This document shows positions 29,640 to 39,342 of a stretch of DNA of 64,000 bases, piece after piece. The first letter of the stretch is position 1. Every line of letters begins with the position of its first letter. The notes beneath the pieces are model-generated. The model ran no database searches. It saw only the letters and a program-made list of their open reading frames with translations, and had not been told where the DNA came from. The stretch lies in the NCBI GenBank assembly GCA_965656715.1, contig CBFHLR010000003.1, positions 68,288 to 132,287 on the forward strand. The letters run 5' to 3'. This DNA comes from Coraliomargarita sp965656715 (lineage in GTDB: Bacteria; Verrucomicrobiota; Verrucomicrobiia; Opitutales; Coraliomargaritaceae). The translations under genes were made by a program, and so were the position numbers.

Positions 29640-29676
29640 AGAAAAGCTGAAAGACTGAAACGCTGAAAGCTGAAAC
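29640..29676. repeat. CTGAAA word repeat inside the nuo operon
   Basis: Five degenerate words (agctgaaagactgaaacgctg, then gaaagctgaaac) fill the whole nuoD-nuoE gap. Same words as at 26258-26303. Confidence 0.6.
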
Positions 29677-29677
29677 A

Positions 29678-30175
29678 ATGAATTTAAAACCCGAAACGAT
29701 TGAAAAAATAGACAAGCTGGTGCCGCGCTATCCGACCAAGCGCAGTGCGGCGCTTCCGCTCTGTCATCTCGTTCAGGAAGACCAAGGCTATCTCTCCAGC
29801 GAAGCGATGGAGTGGATCGCCGCGCGCCTGGAGCTGCAGCCGATCAACATCATTGAGATCGTCACGTTCTATCCGATGTTGCGCACGGAGCCGACGGGTA
29901 AATACCACGTCCGCGTGTGCCGCACCTTGCCGTGTGCCTTGTCCGGTGCGTATCAGACCTGCGCGCGTTTGGAAGAAGAGCTCAACGTTAAGGTCGGCCA
30001 CACCAGTGAAGACGGTTTGGTCACCTTGGAATACGTCGAGTGCCACGCCGATTGCGGTCGTGCACCCGTTGTGATGGTTGGTGAGGAAGAATACACCGAT
30101 ATCGATCCCGATAAGGCCAGCGAGCTGGCAGCCCAGATGAAGTCCGGCGAACTTTCGACCGGTATCCCAAGTTAA
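29678..30175 (+). CDS. nuoE: NADH-quinone oxidoreductase subunit E
   Basis: The 24-kDa-type thioredoxin-fold subunit with a [2Fe-2S] cluster (N1a). Ligands are C81 and C86 (CRTLPC) and C122 and C126 (ECHADCG). The 165-residue length is usual. With NuoF and NuoG it forms the NADH-oxidising module, so this complex uses NADH rather than another donor. Confidence 0.96.
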   Translation: MNLKPETIEKIDKLVPRYPTKRSAALPLCHLVQEDQGYLSSEAMEWIAARLELQPINIIEIVTFYPMLRTEPTGKYHVRVCRTLPCALSGAYQTCARLEEELNVKVGHTSEDGLVTLEYVECHADCGRAPVVMVGEEEYTDIDPDKASELAAQMKSGELSTGIPS

Positions 30176-30192
30176 CTTTTATTCGATAAGCG

Positions 30193-31560
30193 ATGGCAGA
30201 CCACGAAGAAACACGGCTCATCATGAAGTATGTCGATGAGCCCGGCTACACCAACGACATCGATTGTTACATGAAGCATGGTGGTTACGAGGACCTGAAG
30301 AAGGCCGTAACCATGAAGCCCGAAGACATTTGCGCGGAAGTGATGGACTCAGGAGTCCGCGGCCGTGGTGGCGCGGGTTTCCCTGCAGGCATGAAGTGGA
30401 AGTTCCTCGACCGTAAGTCTGGCAAACCAATTTACTTGGTCTGCAACTGTGACGAGTCCGAGCCCGGCACTTTCAAAGACCGTCAGATTGTCCACAAAGA
30501 TCCGCACCAGCTGATCGAGGGCATGATGATCTCCGCATTTGCGATTCAAGCGAAGTTGGCCTTCATCTACATTCGCGGTGAGTTCTTCCAAGGCTACCGC
30601 ATCCTTGAGAAGGCGATCGAAGAAGCGCGCGAAAAGAACTTCCTCGGCGACAACATTCTCGGGTCTAGTTACTCTTGCGACATCATCGTGCACCGCGGAG
30701 CGGGCGCATACATCTGTGGTGAAGAAACCGGTCTGATCGAATCGCTCGAAGGCAACCGCGCGAATCCGCGCATTAAGCCTCCATATTTCCCGGCAGCGCT
30801 TGGTCTGTATCAGTGCCCAACTATCGTGAACAACGTGGAAACGCTTTGCGATGTTAAGCACATCGTTGCGATGGGCGGTAAGGAGTTCGCCGAAATCGGC
30901 ACTCCGGGCAACACTGGCACCCGCACATGGTGCGTATCCGGTCATGTGATGAAGCCGGGCTACTACGAGTTTGCCTGTGCAGACATCACACTCGGCGAGT
31001 TGATCTACGACGTCTGTGGTGGTTTGAAACCAGGCCGTAAGCTCAAGGCGGTCATTCCAGGTGGTTCCTCTGCGAAGGTTCTGCGCGCAGACGAGCGTTT
31101 CACTGGTAAGCTTAAGGACGGCACCGAATTTGACTGGGGCATTGAGGACATTCCAATGGATTTCGACAGCTTGATGGCTTGCGGATCCATGTCCGGTTCC
31201 GGTGGTGTGATAGTGATGGACGACTCGACCGACATCGTCGAAGCGCTCGCGAACATTAACTATTTCTACGCGCACGAGAGTTGCGGACAGTGCACGCCAT
31301 GCCGTGAAGGTGTGCCGTGGCTGCGCAAGATCACCCAGCGTATGGTCGATGGCGAAGCCCGCGAAGAGGATGCCGATCTGCTCAAGTCGATTGCTGACCA
31401 AATTGCCGGTCGCACGATTTGCGCCTTTGGTGAAGCTGCCTCATGGCCGGTGCAGAGCTTTATCGAGAAATTTAAAGACGAGTTCGTGGAGAAAGCCCGC
31501 GAACAAGCCGCACGCCGCAAGGCTGGCGAAGAACCTGCTAAGGAGACCACATTGATTTAG
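30193..31560 (+). CDS. nuoF: NADH-quinone oxidoreductase subunit F
   Basis: Flavoprotein that oxidises NADH. The 455-residue protein has the FMN/NADH-binding GRGGAGFPAGMKWKF, CNCDESEPGTFKDR, EETGLIESLEG and the [4Fe-4S] ligands in SCGQCTPCREG plus a fourth cysteine in TICAFG. It ends with a charged tail (REQAARRKAGEEPAKE). Seventeen bases follow nuoE; nuoG begins 2 bases after its stop. Confidence 0.97.
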   Translation: MADHEETRLIMKYVDEPGYTNDIDCYMKHGGYEDLKKAVTMKPEDICAEVMDSGVRGRGGAGFPAGMKWKFLDRKSGKPIYLVCNCDESEPGTFKDRQIVHKDPHQLIEGMMISAFAIQAKLAFIYIRGEFFQGYRILEKAIEEAREKNFLGDNILGSSYSCDIIVHRGAGAYICGEETGLIESLEGNRANPRIKPPYFPAALGLYQCPTIVNNVETLCDVKHIVAMGGKEFAEIGTPGNTGTRTWCVSGHVMKPGYYEFACADITLGELIYDVCGGLKPGRKLKAVIPGGSSAKVLRADERFTGKLKDGTEFDWGIEDIPMDFDSLMACGSMSGSGGVIVMDDSTDIVEALANINYFYAHESCGQCTPCREGVPWLRKITQRMVDGEAREEDADLLKSIADQIAGRTICAFGEAASWPVQSFIEKFKDEFVEKAREQAARRKAGEEPAKETTLI

Positions 31561-31562
31561 TC

Positions 31563-33284
31563 ATGAGCGATCAGAGCCAAACCGATCTGATTACCATCAA
31601 CATTGATGGTCAGGACATCGAGGTCCCGAAAGGGATCAACATCATCGAAGCCGTAAAGCTCGTTGGTAAGGGCAAGGAAGTTCCGCACTATTGCTACCAC
31701 CCGAAGCTTTCTATCGCAGGTAACTGCCGCATGTGTATGGTGGAGATGGGGATGCCGATGCGTGACCGCGCAACGGGCGAACCAGTTCTCGACGAGAACG
31801 GCGTGCAAAAGATTGGTTGGATGCCAAAGCCGACCATCGGTTGTGCGACCAACGCTGCGCCGGGTATGCACATTAAGACAGGCTCACCGATGGTGAAGGA
31901 GTCTCGCAATGGTGTGACTGAGTTCCTGTTGATCAATCACCCGCTGGATTGCCCGATTTGTGACCAAGCAGGTGAGTGCCGCCTGCAGGAGTTTTCCGCT
32001 GAGCACGGACGTGGTGAAAGCCGCTTCATCGAGCAAAAGAATGTGAAGCCAAAGCGCACCAAGGTCGGACCGCGCGTTACGCTCGACGACGAACGCTGCA
32101 TTCTCTGCTCCCGCTGCGTGCGCTTCTCTAAAGAAGTTGCGGGTGATGACTGCCTCGGTTTTGTCGATCGCGGCACTTATTCGACACTGACGACCTATCC
32201 TGGAAAGGATCTATCTCACAATTACTCGCTCAACACCGTCGACATTTGTCCAGTGGGCGCGCTGACCAGCACAGACTTCCGTTTCAAGATGCGTGTTTGG
32301 TTTCTCAAACGCACCAACAGCATCTGCACCGAAAGTAGTGTGGGTGCGAATACCACGGTCTGGAGCCGTGAAGGTAAAATTTATCGTGTGACTCCACGTC
32401 GCAACGACGCGGTGAATGACACATGGATGACCGACTCCGGTCGTGAGTTGTTCAAGAGCATCGATTCGGATGATCGCCTCACACACTACACTGTCGATGG
32501 CGTGCACAAGAAGGCTGACGAAGCTGCCGCTGCTGCAGTGGATCTGCTCAAGGGCGGGGACGTTGCGATTGTTGCTTCGGCCCACAGCTCGGTTGAAGAG
32601 CAGTTTTTCTATAAGGCGATGGCTGAGCGCACCGGCGCTTCGATCCACATGGTTTCGAAGACAGGTGAGGGCGATGGCATCCTTTTGAGTGAAGACCGCA
32701 CACCAAACATGCGTGGTGCCTTGCTCAATGGTTTGATTGCTGAATTGCCTGAAGCTGAGTTGAGCCCGCTGGCTCGCGACATCAGCTCCGGTTCGGTGAA
32801 GACGCTCGTAGTTGCCAACGAACATATCACTACGCTGGGTGTGCCGGCCGATGTGCTGTCCAAGGCGAAGATTATTTACTTCGGCACGCACACCAACGAG
32901 GTGAGCAAGGTTGCCGATGTGGTTTGCCCATCACTTTCAGTGTTCGAGAAGGAAGGTTCGTTTGTGAATGTTTCCTTCCGCGTGCAGAAGTTTGCCGCAG
33001 CCGTTCCTGGCCCGAAGGGTATACTTCCGGATGTTGCAGTGCTCGAAAAGATCGTTGCGCCACTCGCCGATGAAAAGCCAGCGGCTCCGACGATGGATAC
33101 GATCTGGGAACGCATTGCTAAGAAGGTGAGCCAGTTTGGCGAGCTGACCTGGCGCGGTATCGGTGAAGAGGGCAGTGCCGTAGAACCAAGCACCTTCCTC
33201 GACTTGCCATTTACTGAAACCAAGAATCTGAAATTTGATCCTGACGCGTTCAAGGAGGCGCATGCGACTCCAGCCGGAGCTTAA
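31563..33284 (+). CDS. nuoG: NADH-quinone oxidoreductase subunit G (short form)
   Basis: Carries the chain of Fe-S clusters in the electron-input module. The N-terminus binds [2Fe-2S] (C44, C55, C58, C94), then HPLDCPICDQAGEC gives the His-Cys cluster and CILCSRCVRFSKEV with DICPVGALTS the next. A molybdopterin-oxidoreductase-like domain follows. At 573 residues it is shorter than E. coli (about 900) or Thermus (about 780) homologues, with the shortfall in the C-terminal part. The sequence runs smoothly into nuoH, so no frameshift is suspected. Confidence 0.95.
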   Translation: MSDQSQTDLITINIDGQDIEVPKGINIIEAVKLVGKGKEVPHYCYHPKLSIAGNCRMCMVEMGMPMRDRATGEPVLDENGVQKIGWMPKPTIGCATNAAPGMHIKTGSPMVKESRNGVTEFLLINHPLDCPICDQAGECRLQEFSAEHGRGESRFIEQKNVKPKRTKVGPRVTLDDERCILCSRCVRFSKEVAGDDCLGFVDRGTYSTLTTYPGKDLSHNYSLNTVDICPVGALTSTDFRFKMRVWFLKRTNSICTESSVGANTTVWSREGKIYRVTPRRNDAVNDTWMTDSGRELFKSIDSDDRLTHYTVDGVHKKADEAAAAAVDLLKGGDVAIVASAHSSVEEQFFYKAMAERTGASIHMVSKTGEGDGILLSEDRTPNMRGALLNGLIAELPEAELSPLARDISSGSVKTLVVANEHITTLGVPADVLSKAKIIYFGTHTNEVSKVADVVCPSLSVFEKEGSFVNVSFRVQKFAAAVPGPKGILPDVAVLEKIVAPLADEKPAAPTMDTIWERIAKKVSQFGELTWRGIGEEGSAVEPSTFLDLPFTETKNLKFDPDAFKEAHATPAGA

Positions 33285-33298
33285 GCAGAAAGCCTGAC

Positions 33299-34405
33299 AT
33301 GGAATTCATCGAACCATACCTTCCCATGGTCCTGCCGATCGTTTTTGCGGTCGCCATGATCTCTGTCTTCATGGGGCTTTGCAGTTACTCCGTTTTGGCG
33401 GAGCGCAAAGTGTCCAGTTGGATCCAGGGCCGTATCGGCCCGAATCGCACACGTATCCCTTTGGTCGGCCACATTCCGATCCTTGGTAACATTCTGACTG
33501 GCCTTGGGATTTTCCAGCCTGCAGCCGACGGTCTGAAGTTCCTCTTCAAAGAAGAAATCACACCGGGGCACGTTAAGACAGGCTATTACTATTTGGCGCC
33601 GATCCTCGCACTGACGCCTGCGCTGACAACGATGGTGGTGCTTCCGTTTGGTCGTTATGTTGATGCGGATGGTATCGTGCAACCGCTGGCCTTGGCCAAC
33701 CTGGAGGTCGGCATGCTCTTCGTCCTAGCTGTTTCCTCGCTCGGTGTGTATGGCATCGTGCTCGCAGGTTGGGCGTCCAACTCGAAGTATCCCTTCCTCG
33801 GTGCGATCCGTGCGTCGGCACAGATGGTGTCCTACGAATTGGCAATGGGCCTCGCAATCCTTCCGGTCTTTATGTGGTCGGCAGCTCCGGGTTCCGAATA
33901 TGGCATGAGCCTCTTTGGTGTGGTTCAGTCGCAACAAAGCCCATGGTTGATCATGTGGCAGCCGCTTTCGGCTTTAATCTTTCTGGTAGCACTCTTTGCA
34001 GAGACCAACCGCTTGCCATTCGATATGGCGGAGTCCGAAACCGACCTCGTTGGTGGTTTTCACACCGAGTATGGTTGTTTCAAGTTTGGTCTCTTCTTCG
34101 TTGCCGAATACGCGCACATCATCATGGGCTCGGCCCTGTTTGTGATCCTCTTCCTCGGCGGTTGGAACTTCCTTCCATGGGTTGCAGACCCTTTTGGTGA
34201 TGGCGTTTTTGCGACACTGTTCTCGGTCGCATGGTTTATGGCGAAGGTCTTCTTCATGATCTTCTTCTTCATTTGGGTTCGTTGGACGCTGCCACGCTTC
34301 CGTTACGACCAAGTGATGTCGTTGGGTTGGCGCATCTTGCTGCCGCTGGCGATTGGTAATCTTGTATTTAACACCATCTTGATCGCTCTGATCGATAACC
34401 TCTAA
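33299..34405 (+). CDS. nuoH: NADH-quinone oxidoreductase subunit H
   Basis: Membrane subunit at the junction with the peripheral arm, forming part of the quinone chamber. The 368-residue protein has eight or so membrane segments, ERKVSSWIQGRIGPNR near residue 35-50, the acidic loop ETNRLPFDMAESETDLVGGF (in pieces) and FFIWVRWTLPRFRYDQ. It follows nuoG after 14 bases. Confidence 0.96.
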   Translation: MEFIEPYLPMVLPIVFAVAMISVFMGLCSYSVLAERKVSSWIQGRIGPNRTRIPLVGHIPILGNILTGLGIFQPAADGLKFLFKEEITPGHVKTGYYYLAPILALTPALTTMVVLPFGRYVDADGIVQPLALANLEVGMLFVLAVSSLGVYGIVLAGWASNSKYPFLGAIRASAQMVSYELAMGLAILPVFMWSAAPGSEYGMSLFGVVQSQQSPWLIMWQPLSALIFLVALFAETNRLPFDMAESETDLVGGFHTEYGCFKFGLFFVAEYAHIIMGSALFVILFLGGWNFLPWVADPFGDGVFATLFSVAWFMAKVFFMIFFFIWVRWTLPRFRYDQVMSLGWRILLPLAIGNLVFNTILIALIDNL

Positions 34406-34417
34406 ACGCGAAGCACT

Positions 34418-34969
<552 letters not shown>

Positions 34970-34984
34970 GACGGAAACTTTGTC

Positions 34985-35572
34985 ATGTTAGATATTCTAT
35001 TTTACGTCTTTGCCGCGATCACGCTGGTATCGGCGCTCCTAATGGTCGTGAGCCCGAATGCGGTGAACGGTGCGATGTGCATGATCGTGGCCTTTGTTGG
35101 CACGGCTGCACTCTTCGTGCTGCTCGAAGCCTACTTCCTCGCGATTCTTCAGGTGCTCGTGTATGCGGGTGCGGTGATGGTCTTGTTCCTTTTTATTATC
35201 ATGTTGTTGAATGTGGATCAAGGAGAGGGCGGGGACTATTTGAGCGCCAAGAATAAGTTGGCTACAGCCGCTGCGGTTATCGGCTTTGCTCTCCTTGCGA
35301 TCATGGTCGTCTCCTCCTTCACTGGCGGAAACGCGCTTCCAGAGCCGGGGCTGCAAGCAGTGGCTGCGAATCCGGATGGCTCGGGGGAGGGCTTTGCCTT
35401 TACCAACTCGATGAAGTCGTTCGGCTACAGTCTCTTCTCCAAATATATGCTGCCGTTCCAAGTCGCTGGCTTCCTGTTACTCGCGGGGATGATCGGTGTC
35501 ATTGTTGTCAGTAAAAAATCGCCTGCTGAACTTGAAGCAGATGCGGCCAACGCAAAGGAGGGCGACGCATAA
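34985..35572 (+). CDS. nuoJ: NADH-quinone oxidoreductase subunit J
   Basis: Membrane subunit with five segments. The family signature is VLVYAGAVMVLFLFIIMLLN at about residues 58-77, part of the proton path region. The 195-residue product has an acidic tail. Its TAA stop shares one base with the ATG of nuoK. Confidence 0.94.
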   Translation: MLDILFYVFAAITLVSALLMVVSPNAVNGAMCMIVAFVGTAALFVLLEAYFLAILQVLVYAGAVMVLFLFIIMLLNVDQGEGGDYLSAKNKLATAAAVIGFALLAIMVVSSFTGGNALPEPGLQAVAANPDGSGEGFAFTNSMKSFGYSLFSKYMLPFQVAGFLLLAGMIGVIVVSKKSPAELEADAANAKEGDA

Positions 35573-35877
35573 TGACTGTTGGAATAAATGCTTTTCTACT
35601 GGTTTCCGGATTGCTGTTTGCGATCGGAATGTTCGGGGTGATCCTGCGTCGTAATACGCTGGTCATCTACATGTCGCTGGAGCTCATGCTCAATGCCGTG
35701 AACCTCGCGCTGGTCGCGTTCTCGCGTTACAACAACACGATGGACGGCAACATCTTCGTCTTCTTCATCATTACGGTGGCTGCTGCTGAAGTGGCTGTCG
35801 GTCTGGCAATCATCGTGGCCTTGTTCCGCAAGCGCCAAACGGTGATGGTCGATCAACTGAATTCTTTGAGCAACTAA
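35572..35877 (+). CDS. nuoK: NADH-quinone oxidoreductase subunit K
   Basis: Small membrane subunit, 101 residues with three membrane helices. It contains the conserved acidic residue in MSLELMLNAVNLA and the second in AAAEVAVGLAIIVALFR, both involved in proton translocation. The TAATG overlap with nuoJ couples translation. Confidence 0.96.
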   Translation: MTVGINAFLLVSGLLFAIGMFGVILRRNTLVIYMSLELMLNAVNLALVAFSRYNNTMDGNIFVFFIITVAAAEVAVGLAIIVALFRKRQTVMVDQLNSLSN

Positions 35878-35880
35878 ACC

Positions 35881-37734
35881 ATGAGCACTGTTCAATCTCT
35901 TCTCGCTGTATTGCTCACTCCGCTCGCTTCGGCCGCGTTGATCTGCTTTTTCCTACGTCGTAAGGGCGTGCTGGCCTCGTATATCTCGGTTGCAGCTGCG
36001 GCTGGTATCTTCGTGTTCAGCCTAATGGCGTTACAGGGCTCGCAGGGTGAAACTGTTTCCGTCGCTTGGGAATGGCTCAGCTTGGGTAACTTCAGCATCG
36101 ATATGGGCTTCCTCTTCGATGGGGTGGCTGCGACGATGTTGATGATGGTCGCCTTTGTGGGGTTCCTGATCCACCTCTTCAGTCTGGGTTACATGAAAGA
36201 GGACAAGTCGCGCGCGCGTTTCTTCGGCGGCCTTTCGATCTTCATGTTCTCGATGCTCGGCATCGTGCTAGCTGATAACCTGATCATGATCTTTGTCTTC
36301 TGGGAGCTGGTTGGTTTCAGCTCTTACATGCTGATTGGCCACTACCTCGAAACGGAGGAGGCCAAGGCGGCATCCAAGAAGGCATTCATCGTCAACCGTA
36401 TTGGTGACTTTGGTTTCTTGATTGGTATCGTGCTGGCTTACTGGCACTTCGGCACCACCAACCTCAGCGAGATGGAAGGCATTGTTTCGGCGAACAAGGA
36501 GCTGATCAGCGCAACGATCGCAGCCTGCTTGATGTGTGGTTTCATCGGTAAGTCCGCACAGTTCCCGCTCCACGTCTGGCTTCCAGATGCGATGGCGGGT
36601 CCAACTCCGGTTTCGGCTTTGATTCACGCGGCGACTATGGTTGCAGCGGGTGTGTATTTCCTGATTCGCATCGTCTATCTTTTCCCACCAGACGTGCTGA
36701 CTTTCATTGCCTACCTCGGCACCGTCGTTGCGGTCTATGCCGGGTTCTGTGCCTATGGTCAGAACGACATCAAAAAGATTTTGGCGTATTCGACCCTTTC
36801 GCAGCTCGGCTATATGGCAGCGGCCTTTGGTTTGGGCCAACCGGGTATCGCGCTGTTCCACCTGATCACCCACGCCTTCTTTAAGGCGCTGCTCTTCCTT
36901 GGTGCAGGTTCCGTGATTCACGGCTGCCACCACGAGCAAGACATCTTCAAGATGGGCGGCATTCTCAAGAAGATGCCGATCACTTCGATCACCTTTGCGA
37001 TTGGTGTGTTGGCACTCTGTGGCGTTATCGGTCTTTCCGGTTTCTACTCCAAGGATGCGATTCTGATTGCGGGGCAGATGAACAACACGCTGGTCTTTGG
37101 TCTGCTGACTCTAGGTGCTTTCCTCACTGCAGGTTATATGGGCCGTTTGTTCTGGATCGCCTTCCTCGGCCAACCGAAGTCGGAAGCTGCGGAACATGCG
37201 CACGAAAGTCCACTTACCATCCTGATTCCTCTGATCCTTCTCGCCGTGCTTTCTATTTTCGGTGGTTACATGGGGCTTTGGCCGGAACAGCTTGGCGGTA
37301 TCATTAAGGAGAACCTCGATGCGCTTCACCACGCTGATGGCTACGACCACGCGCACCACGTCGTATTGATTGCAGGCACTGCAGCTTGGGTGGTTGGTTT
37401 GATCGGTTCGTTTTTCTTCTATGGTGCAGGCGCCAAGAGCGATCGCCTCGAAGACAAGGCGGCGCCAGTATATGGCTTCTTGAAAGCCCGTCTCTGGTTC
37501 GATGAAATCTACAACTTTTATGTCGCGAAGATCCAGCAACGCTTCGCGGAGCTATTGAGCTTCTTGGATGTTGTGCTGGTGAAGGGACTGCTTGTTCGCG
37601 GTAGTGCCGGACTCGTTGCGCTGGTTGGCATTTGTGCGAAACGCCTGCACTCGGGCAACTTGCATGACTACGCCTACTGGTTCTTGGGAGGGGCGGTCTT
37701 CTTCTGGGCAATTGCGACTGGACTCATTTTTTAA
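35881..37734 (+). CDS. nuoL: NADH-quinone oxidoreductase subunit L
   Basis: Largest antiporter-like membrane subunit at the tip of the membrane arm. The 617-residue protein has the ENM signature FVFWELVGFSSYMLIG, QFPLHVWLPDAMAGPTPVSALIHAATMV in pieces, and the lysine in LAYSTLSQLGYM. The long C-terminal lateral helix region (after about residue 510) is present. Three bases separate it from nuoK. Confidence 0.97.
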   Translation: MSTVQSLLAVLLTPLASAALICFFLRRKGVLASYISVAAAAGIFVFSLMALQGSQGETVSVAWEWLSLGNFSIDMGFLFDGVAATMLMMVAFVGFLIHLFSLGYMKEDKSRARFFGGLSIFMFSMLGIVLADNLIMIFVFWELVGFSSYMLIGHYLETEEAKAASKKAFIVNRIGDFGFLIGIVLAYWHFGTTNLSEMEGIVSANKELISATIAACLMCGFIGKSAQFPLHVWLPDAMAGPTPVSALIHAATMVAAGVYFLIRIVYLFPPDVLTFIAYLGTVVAVYAGFCAYGQNDIKKILAYSTLSQLGYMAAAFGLGQPGIALFHLITHAFFKALLFLGAGSVIHGCHHEQDIFKMGGILKKMPITSITFAIGVLALCGVIGLSGFYSKDAILIAGQMNNTLVFGLLTLGAFLTAGYMGRLFWIAFLGQPKSEAAEHAHESPLTILIPLILLAVLSIFGGYMGLWPEQLGGIIKENLDALHHADGYDHAHHVVLIAGTAAWVVGLIGSFFFYGAGAKSDRLEDKAAPVYGFLKARLWFDEIYNFYVAKIQQRFAELLSFLDVVLVKGLLVRGSAGLVALVGICAKRLHSGNLHDYAYWFLGGAVFFWAIATGLIF

Positions 37735-37761
37735 CGCCACGGCTGAATACTTTAGAGAGCA

Positions 37762-39342
37762 ATGGATACAAATTCACTTTTCTTATTGGTCACCATCTTC
37801 GCACCATTGGTTGCGGGTGTGATCTTGCTATCCGGTTCGCGGATGCCCCTGACTACGATCCGTGGGCTTGCCGTTACTGGCTTTGTATGGCCGCTGTTTA
37901 GCGCGTTGCTGCTTTACTGGCAGTTCGATCCATCACTTGCAGGAGCTTACAACTTCGAAGTTAAATTGGCGACCGGACTGGAGTCGGTTGGCATTTGGCT
38001 GCACCTCGGTTTGAACGGTATCTCGATGCCGCTGTTCCTGCTGGCTGCGGTTGTCGGTTTTGCGGCTGGCTTGTATGCGATGTATTCGAAGGCGGAACGT
38101 CTGCATCTTTACTTGGCGCTCCTGTTGTTCATGCAGGGCGGTTTGATGGGAACCTTCGCTTCGATCGATGTGTTCTTCTTCTACTTCTTCCACGAGTTCG
38201 CCTTGATCCCGACCTTCATTATGATCGGTCTGTGGGGTGGTGCCGGACGTAAGCCAGCTGCGATTGAGATGACGATTTATCTCACGCTGGGCGCGATGCT
38301 CTCTCTGCTTGGTTTGATTGCGCTGTATGTGAACAGTGGCGCGGATTCCTTCTCGTTGATTGCGCTGCGTGAACACCTCTCTTCGGGGTCTCTCTCTGAG
38401 GCGGTGCAGAGTAATATCTTTGGCTTGTTGCTCTTTGGCTTCGGTATTCTGGTTTCGCTATTTCCATTCCATAGCTGGGCGCCTAAGGGCTATGCGGTTG
38501 CTCCGAGTAGTGCTGCGATGTTGCACGCCGGTGTGCTGAAGAAGTTTGGTCTCTACGGTTTATTGCAGTTGGGCTATCCACTCCTGCCGATGGGCGCTGA
38601 GCATTGGTTCCCGTGGATCGTGTGGTTGGCTCTCGGCAACATTGTGATCATTGGTTTGGTGACGATCGCACAACGTGACCTGAAGATGATGCTGGGTTAC
38701 AGTTCGGTTATGCACATGGGCTATGCGTTCCTTGGTATTGCTTGCTTCTCGATTGTGGGTGTGGGCGGCGCGCTTCTAATGATGGTGGCTCACGGCCTGT
38801 CCGTTGCCTTGCTCTTCATGCTGGCGACTTGTGTGCACCACCGCAGTGGCACTTTTGACATGCAATCGATGGGTGGTTTAGCACGTAAGGCTCCGGTGTT
38901 GGCTGGCTTCTTTGTCGCCGCATCGATGGCGAGTATCGGTCTGCCAGGCTTTGGTAATTTCTGGGGTGAGTTCACGATCTTTGCCGCACTCGCTGAAGAT
39001 CCTGCTACCCAATGGATTTTGGTTCCGGCGGCGCTGGGTATCATCATTTCCGCGATCTATGGTCTGCGTGCGGTTGCAAACATCTTCTTTGGTGAGCCAA
39101 GCAATGCGATGGCACCGAAGCTCGAAGGTGAGTCTGTAGTCGACTTGAAAATGCATGAGCGCCTACCGGCAACGGTGCTGGTGGTGGCACTGGTTGCTGT
39201 GGGACTGTTCCCGCGCTTGTTGTCTGACTTTGCCGATCAAGAACTGGCACACATTTATAAGGATGCGGGAGACCTTCCTGCGCATGAGATGACTGTCTCC
39301 AACCAAGCTGTTGAAGCCCACGACGAGGAGGGAACACACTAA
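37762..39342 (+). CDS. nuoM: NADH-quinone oxidoreductase subunit M
   Basis: Second antiporter-like subunit. The 526-residue protein shows FHEFALIPTFIMIGLWGG, FPFHSWAPKGYAVAPSSAAMLHAGVLKK in pieces, and MLGYSSVMHMGY with the conserved lysine just before (DLKMM). The C-terminal tail is His/Glu-rich. Its stop shares one base with the start of nuoN. Confidence 0.96.
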   Translation: MDTNSLFLLVTIFAPLVAGVILLSGSRMPLTTIRGLAVTGFVWPLFSALLLYWQFDPSLAGAYNFEVKLATGLESVGIWLHLGLNGISMPLFLLAAVVGFAAGLYAMYSKAERLHLYLALLLFMQGGLMGTFASIDVFFFYFFHEFALIPTFIMIGLWGGAGRKPAAIEMTIYLTLGAMLSLLGLIALYVNSGADSFSLIALREHLSSGSLSEAVQSNIFGLLLFGFGILVSLFPFHSWAPKGYAVAPSSAAMLHAGVLKKFGLYGLLQLGYPLLPMGAEHWFPWIVWLALGNIVIIGLVTIAQRDLKMMLGYSSVMHMGYAFLGIACFSIVGVGGALLMMVAHGLSVALLFMLATCVHHRSGTFDMQSMGGLARKAPVLAGFFVAASMASIGLPGFGNFWGEFTIFAALAEDPATQWILVPAALGIIISAIYGLRAVANIFFGEPSNAMAPKLEGESVVDLKMHERLPATVLVVALVAVGLFPRLLSDFADQELAHIYKDAGDLPAHEMTVSNQAVEAHDEEGTH

